Assembly (NCBI RefSeq): GCF_051014685.1
Contig: NW_027479758.1
Span: forward strand, 1-64,000
Origin: Ptiloglossa arizonensis
Taxonomy: Eukaryota; Arthropoda; Insecta; Hymenoptera; Colletidae
Direction of reading: 5' to 3'
DNA: 64,000 nt
The translations under genes were made by a program, and so were the position numbers. Below are positions 57,220-64,000 of this stretch, piece by piece; the first letter of the stretch is position 1; each line of letters starts with the position of its first letter. A model generated the notes under the pieces. It saw nothing but the letters and a program-made list of their open reading frames with translations, searched no databases and was not told where the DNA came from.

Positions 57220-59676
57220 TTATGCGTTATACGATATACGTTATGCGTTATAGGATATACGTTATGCGTTATAGGATATACGTTATACGTGATACGTTGT
57301 ACGTTATACGTTATACGTTGTACGTTATACGTTATACGTTATACGTTATACGCTATACGTTATACGTAATACGTTATACGTTATACGTTATACGTTACAC
57401 GTTATACCTTATACGTTATACGTTATACGTTGTACGTTATACGTTGTACGTTATACGTTATACGTTATACGTTATACGTTATACGTTATACGTTATACGT
57501 TATACGTTATACGTTATACGTTGTACGTTATACGTTGTACGTTATACGTTAAACGTTAGACGTTATATGTTATACGTTATACGTTGTACGTTATACGTTA
57601 TACGTTATACGTTATACGTTATACGTTTTACGTTATACGTTATACGTTATACGTTATACGTTATACGTTATTCGTTATACGTTATACGTTATACGTTATA
57701 CGTTATACGTTATACGTTATACGTTATACGTTATACGTTATACGTTATACGTTATACGTTATACGTTATACGTTATACGTTATACGTTATACGTTATACG
57801 TTATACGTTATACGTTATACGTTATACGTTATACGTTATACGTTATACGTTATACGTTATAAGTTATACGTTATACGTTATACGTTATACGTTATAAATT
57901 ATGCGTTATACGCTATACGTAATGCGTTATAGGTCATACCTTATACGTGATACGTCATACGTTATACGTTATACGTGATACGTTATACGTTATACGTTAT
58001 ACGTTATACGTTATACGTTGTACGTTATACGTTAAACGTTAGACGTTATATGTTATACGTTATACGTTGTACGTTATACGTTATACGTTATACGTTATAC
58101 GTTATACGTTATACGTTATACGTTATACGTTATACGTTATACGTTATACGTTATACGTTATGCGTTATACGTTATACGTTATACGTTATACGTTATACGT
58201 TATACGTTATACGTTATACGTTATACGTTATACGTTATACGTTATACGTTATACGTTATACGTTATACGTTTGTCGTTATACGTTATACGTTATACGTTA
58301 TACGTTATACGTTATACGTTATACGTTATACGTTATACGTTATACGTTATACGTTATACGTTATACGTTATACGTTATACGATATACGTTATTCGTTACG
58401 CGTTGTACGTTATACGTTATACGTTATGCGTTATACGTTATGCGTTATACGTTATACGTTATACGTTATACGTTATACGTTGTACGTTATACGTTGTACG
58501 TTATACGTTATACGTTATACGTTATACGTTATACGTTATACGTTATACGTTATACGTTATACGTTGTACGTTATACGTTGTACGTTATACGTTATACGTT
58601 ATACGTTATACGTTATTCGTTATACGTTATGCGTTATACGTTATACGTTATACGTTATACGTTATACGTTATGCGTTATACGTTATACGTTATACGTTAT
58701 ACGTTATACGTTATACGTTATACGTTATACGTTATACGTTATACGTTATACGTTATTCGTTACGCGTTATACGTTATACGTTATAAGTTATGCGTTATAC
58801 GTTATGCGTTATACGTTATACGTTATACGTTGTTCGTTATACGTTGTACGTTATACGTTGTACGTTATACGTTATACGTTATACGTTATACGTTATACGT
58901 TATACGTTATACGATATACGTTATACGTTATACGTTATACGTTATACGTTACTCGTTATACGTAATATGTAATACGTTTTACGTTATAAGTTATACGTTA
59001 TACGTTATACGTTATACGTTATACGTTATACGTTATACGTTATACGTTATACGTTATACGGAATACGTTATGCGTTATATATTATACGATATACGTTATA
59101 CGTTATACGTTATACGTTAAACGTTTTACGTTATACGTTATACGTTATACGTTATACGTTATACGTTATACGTTATACGTTATACGTTATACGTTATACG
59201 TTATACGTTATACGTTGTACGTTATACGTTGTACGTTATACGTTGTACGTTATACGTTATACGTTATACGTTATACGTTATACGTTATACGTTATACGTT
59301 ATACGTTATACGTTATACGTTATACGTTATACGTTATACGTTATACGTTATACGTTATACGTTATACGTTATACGTTATACGTTATACGTTATACGTTAT
59401 ACGTTATACGTTATACGTTATACGTTATACGTTATACGTTATACGTTTTACGTTATACGTTATACGTTATACGTTATACGTTATACGTTATACGATGTAC
59501 GTTATACGTTATACGTTATACGTTATACGTTATACGGTATACGTTATACGTTATACGTTATACGTTATACGTTTGACGTTATACGTTATACGGTATACGT
59601 TATACGTTATGCGTTATACGTTATACGTTATACGTTATACGTTATACGTTTGACGTTATACGTTATACGGTATACG
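57220..59676 (+). repeat. 2.46-kb higher-order repeat, copy 1
   Basis: Starts with E (ATATACG subtype), then TTGTACG pairs, CTATACG, TAATACG, TTACACG, TTATACC, a TTAAACG-TTAGACG-TTATATG string, a long run, TTATAAG, a private TTATAAA just before A (57,899), TTTGTCG near 58,270, TTATTCG-TTACGCG, GAATACG near 59,061, a long run, then TTTGACG-GTATACG into the next E. The next copy starts 2,457 bp later; block A offset is 2,464. Confidence 0.88.
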
Positions 59677-62175
59677 TTATGCGTTATACGATATACGTTA
59701 TGCGTTATAGGATATACGTTATGCGTTATAGGATATACGTTATACGTGATACGTTGTACGTTATACGTTATACGTTGTACGTTATACGTTATACGTTATA
59801 CGTTATACGCTATACGTTATACGTAATACGTTATACGTTATACGTTATACGTTACACGTTATACCTTATACGTTGTACGTTATACGTTGTACGTTATACG
59901 TTGTACGTTATACGTTATACGTTATACGTTATACGTTATACGTTATACGTTATACGTTATACGTTATACGTTGTACGTTATACGTTGTACGTTATACGTT
60001 AAACGTTAGACGTTATATGTTATACGTTATACGTTGTACGTTATACGTTATACGTTATACGTTATACGTTATACGTTTTACGTTATACGTTATACGTTAT
60101 ACGTTATACGTTATACGTTATACGTTATACGTTATACGTTATACGTTATACGTTATACGTTATACGTTATACGTTATACGTTATACGTTATACGTTATAC
60201 GTTATACGTTATACGTTATACGTTATACGTTATACGTTATACGTTATACGTTATACGTTATACGTTATACGTTATACGTTATACGTTATACGTTATACGT
60301 TATACGTTATACGTTATACGTTATAAGTTATACGTTATACGTTATACGTTATACGTTATAAATTATGCGTTATACGCTATACGTAATGCGTTATAGGTCA
60401 TACCTTATACGTGATACGTCATACGTTATACGTTATACGTGATACGTTATACGTTATACGTTATACGTTATACGTTATACGTTGTACGTTATACGTTAAA
60501 CGTTAGACGTTATATGTTATACGTTATACGTTGTACGTTATACGTTATACGTTATACGTTATACGTTATACGTTATACGTTATACGTTATACGTTATACG
60601 TTATACGTTATACGTTATACGTTATGCGTTATACGTTATACGTTATACGTTATACGTTATACGTTATACGTTATACGTTATACGTTATACGTTATACGTT
60701 ATACGTTATACGTTATACGTTTGTCGTTATACGTTATACGTTATACGTTATACGTTATACGTTATACGTTATACGTTATACGTTATACGTTATACGTTAT
60801 ACGTTATACGTTATACGTTATACGTTATACGTTATTCGTTACGCGTTATACGTTATACGTTATACGTTATGCGTTATACGTTATGCGTTATACGTTATAC
60901 GTTATACGTTATACGTTATACGTTATACGTTATACGTTATACGTTATTCGTTATACGTTATACGTAATACGTTATACGTTATACGTTATACGTTATACGT
61001 TATACGTTATACGTTATACGTCATACGTTATACGTTATACGTTATACGTTATACGTTATACGTTATACGTTATACGTTATACGTTATACGTTATACGCTA
61101 TACGTTATTCGTTATACGTTATACGTTATACGTTATACGTTATACGTTATACGTTACTCGTTATACGTAATATGTAATACGTTTTACGTTATAAGTTATA
61201 CGCTATACGTTATACGTTACACGTTATACGTTATACGTTATACGTTATACGTTATACGTTATACGTTATACGGAATACGTTATGCGTTATACATTATACG
61301 ATATACGTTATACGTTATACGTTATACGTTAAACGTTTTACGTTATACGTTATACGTTATACGTTATACGTTATACGTTATACGTTATACGTTATACGTT
61401 GTACGTTATACGTTGTACGTTATACGTTGTACGTTATACGTTATACGTTATACGTTATACGTTATACGTTATACGTTATACGTTATACGTTATACGTTAT
61501 ACGTTATACGTTATACGTTATACGTTATACGTTATACGTTATACGTTATACGTTATACGTTATACGTTATACGTTATACGTTATACGTTATACGTTATAC
61601 GTTATACGTTATACGTTATACGTTATACGTTTTACGTTATACGTTATACGTTATACGTTATACGTTATACGTTATACGTTATACGTTATACGTTATACGT
61701 TATTCGTTATACGTTATGCGTTATACGTTATACGTTATACGTTATACGTTATACGTTATACGTTATACGTTATACGTTATACGTTATACGTTATACGTTA
61801 TACGTTATACGTTATACGTTATACGTTATACGTCATTCGTTACGCGTTATACGTTATACGTTATAAGTTATGCGTTATACGTTATGCGTTATACGTTATA
61901 CGTTATACGTTGTTCGTTATACGTTGTACGTTATACGTTGTACGTTATACGTTATACGTTATACGTTATACGTTATACGTTATACGTTATACGATATACG
62001 TTATACGTTATACGTTATACGTTATACGTTATACGGTATACGTTATACGTTATACGTTATACGTTATACGTTTGACGTTATACGTTATACGGTATACGTT
62101 ATACGTTATGCGTTATACGTTATACGTTATACGTTATACGTTATACGTTTGACGTTATACGTTATACGGTATACG
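59677..62175 (+). repeat. 2.46-kb higher-order repeat, copy 2
   Basis: Same order as copy 1, with TTATAAA before A at 60,363, TTTGTCG near 60,720, TTATTCG-TTACGCG near 60,835 and GAATACG near 61,273. The GAATACG offset is 2,212, so 252 bp (36 units) present in copy 1 between A and GAATACG are missing here, and a similar amount is regained later. Confidence 0.88.
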
Positions 62176-64000
62176 TTATGCGTTATACGATATACGTTAT
62201 GCGTTATAGGATATACGTTATGCGTTATAGGATATACGTTATACGTGATACGTTGTACGTTATACGTTATACGTTGTACGTTATACGTTATACGTTATAC
62301 GTTATACGCTATACGTTATACGAAATACGTTATACGTTATACGTTATACGTTACACGTTATAGGTTATACGTTATACGTTATACGTTGTACGTTATACGT
62401 TGTACGTTATACGTTATACGTTATACGTTATACGTTATACGTTATACGTTATACGTTATACGTTATACGTTATACGTTATACGTTATACGTTATACGTTA
62501 TACGTTATACGTTTTACGTTATACGTTATACGTTATACGTTATACATTATACGTTATACGTTATACGTTATACGTTATACGTTATACGTTATACGTTATA
62601 CGTTATTCGTTGTACGTTATACGTTATACGTTATACGTTATATGTTATACGTTACTCGTTATACGTAATATGTAATACGTTTTACGTTATAAGTTATACG
62701 TTATACGTTATACGTTATACGTTATACGTTATACGTTATACGTTATACGTTATACGTTATACGTTATACGTTATACGTTATACGTTATAAGTTATAAGTT
62801 ATACGTTATACGTTATACGTTATAGGTCATACCTTATACGTGATACGTCATACGTTATACGTTATACGTTATACGTTATTCGTTATACGTTATACGTTAT
62901 ACGTTATACGTTATACGTTATACGTTATACGTTATACGTTATACGTTATACGTTATACGTTATACGTTAAACGTTATACGTTATACGTTATACGTTATAC
63001 GCTATACGTTATACGTTATACGTTATACGTTATACGTTATACGTTATACGTTATACGTTATACGTTATACGTTATACGTTATACGTTATACGTTATACGT
63101 TATACGTTATACGTTATACGTTATACGTTATACGTTATACGTTAGACGTTATAGTTTATACGTAATACGTAATACGTTATAGGTTATACGTTATACGTGA
63201 TACGTTATACGTTATACGTTATACGTTATACGTTGTACGTTATACGTTAAACGTTAGACGTTATATGTTATACGTTATACGTTGTACGTTATACGTTATA
63301 CGTTATACGTTATACATTATACGTTATACGTTATACGTTATAAGTTATACGTTATACGTTATACGTTATACGTTATAAATTATGCGTTATACGCTATACG
63401 TAATGCGTTATAGGTCATACCTTATACGTGATACGTCATACGTTATACGTTATACGTGATACGTTATACGTTATACGTTATACGTTATACGTTATACGTT
63501 GTACGTTATACGTTAAACGTTAGACGTTATATGTTATACGTTATACGTTGTACGTTATACGTTATACGTTATACGTTATACGTTATACGTTATACGTTAT
63601 ACGTTATACGTTATACGTTATACGTTATACGTTATACGTTATGCGTTATACGTTATACGTTATACGTTATACGTTATACGTTATACGTTATACGTTATAC
63701 GTTATACGTTATACGTTATACGTTATACGTTTGTCGTTATACGTTATACGTTATACGTTATACGTTATACGTTATACGTTATACGTTATACGTTATACGT
63801 TATACGTTATACGTTATACGTTATACGTTATACGTTATACGTTATACGTTATACGTTATACGTTATACGTTATACGTTATTCGTTACGCGTTATACGTTA
63901 TACGTTATACGTTATGCGTTATACGTTATACGTTATACGTTATACGTTATACGTTATACGTTATACGTTATACGTTATTCGTTATACGTTATACGTAATA
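62176..64000 (+). repeat. 2.46-kb higher-order repeat, copy 3, partial
   Basis: Starts with E and reaches TTATAAA-A at 63,380, TTTGTCG near 63,730 and TTATTCG-TTACGCG near 63,880, then leaves the window. The E-to-A spacing is 1,204 bp against 679 and 686 in copies 1 and 2. Extra whole units between about 62,400 and 63,200 carry C, a short A, and TTAGACG-TTATAGT strings of other block families, so this copy looks like a mosaic. Confidence 0.85.

Larger units (their letters stand above)
1..64000 (+). repeat. Heptanucleotide satellite array, unit TTATACG
   Basis: The whole window is tandem TTATACG (AACGTAT in lowest rotation). Most units are perfect and the rest usually carry one or two substitutions. 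Common variants are TTATGCG, TTGTACG, TTATTCG, TTACACG, TTAGACG, TTAAACG, GTATACG, CTATACG, TCATACG, TGATACG, TAATACG, TTATAAG, TTATAGG, TTATACC, TTATACT, TTATATG and TTATACA. No stretch is free of the repeat, so there is no gene-free spacer to describe separately. Open frames on the plus strand, up to about 700 codons, only spell repeated L-Y-V-I-R-Y-T. They begin at variant units that create ATG, GTG or TTG, and I do not call them genes. That this is nuclear satellite DNA is inferred from its length and layered repeats. It is not a recognised telomere motif: neither strand is G-rich in the usual way, and the array has higher-order structure. Confidence 0.98.
53001..64000 (+). repeat. Zone VI: 2.46-kb higher-order repeats rich in block E
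   Basis: Block H and block C strings (53.0-53.8 kb) lead into a perfect run at 53,937-54,174, followed by block E copies at 55,113, 55,666, 56,464, 57,220, 59,677 and 62,176. TTATTCG followed by TTACGCG recurs near 55,270, 56,873, 58,391, 58,756, 60,835, 61,836 and 63,880, and I noticed it only in this zone. From 57,220 on, a repeat of about 2.46 kb is seen almost twice, plus a third copy with extra material. The window ends inside the array. Confidence 0.83.

Noticed and set aside
1..64000. Telomere repeat
   Set aside because: Heptamer telomeres such as TTTAGGG have a G-rich strand and long uniform runs at an end. This unit has one G per strand, and the array has nested higher-order repeats with dispersed variant blocks.
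1..64000. CRISPR array
   Set aside because: The repeats are 7 bp and directly abutting; there are no unique spacers between conserved 25-40 bp repeats, and no cas genes.
1..64000. TATA boxes and promoters in every unit
   Set aside because: TATA and ACGT occur every 7 bp because they are part of the motif; with no gene downstream they carry no promoter evidence.
1..64000. Low-complexity assembly artefact covering the whole window
   Set aside because: Distinct variant blocks, private substitutions and whole-unit length differences between copies are not expected from a looping assembler. The first 3 kb is the exception where consensus error is a serious possibility.
1..64000. Bacterial or organellar origin
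   Set aside because: No gene, rRNA or tRNA is present in 64 kb, and I know of no bacterial or organellar genome with a 7-bp tandem array of this size.

Overview
The whole 64 kb window is one uninterrupted array of a 7-bp satellite, consensus TTATACG (lowest rotation over both strands AACGTAT), about 9,140 units long. It has no unique flank, and I see no protein gene, RNA gene, transposon or CRISPR array. The array runs off both ends, so its true length is unknown. An array this long, with layered higher-order repeats, points to a heterochromatic, centromeric or sex-chromosome block in a eukaryotic nuclear genome. The taxon cannot be named from this sequence. The consensus is 28.6% GC and carries one CpG and one ACGT tetramer per unit.

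The long plus-strand open frames are a by-product of the repeat. Three units make 21 nt, which reads as seven codons (L-Y-V-I-R-Y-T) with no stop in any plus frame. The complement has a TAA every 21 nt in every frame, so the minus strand has no long frames.

The information lies in the variant units and their order. Recurrent strings of variants form recognisable blocks, here named A, C, D, E, F and H. Their mix divides the window into zones: I (1-2,970), a ragged zone with many off-register single-base indels; II (2,971 to about 22,040), rich in A, C and D, with a 1,435-bp repeat and a 7.1-kb superrepeat; III (to about 32,690), rich in E and in GTATACG and TTTGACG, with a 4.0-kb near-tandem duplication; IV (to about 47,960), rich in A, F and H, with 0.98, 1.07, 2.2 and 5.06-kb repeats; V (to about 53,000), with 952-bp and 1,183-bp tandem repeats; VI (to 64,000), with a repeat of about 2.46 kb.

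From position 2,971 to the end, every checkpoint I tested keeps one register: units start at coordinates equal to 2 modulo 7. Every offset I measured between copies in this part is a multiple of 7. Growth has therefore been by unequal exchange or replication slippage in whole units. All positions and offsets were read by eye. Copy boundaries are good to about one unit where a variant marks them and to tens of bases where they fall inside plain consensus runs.
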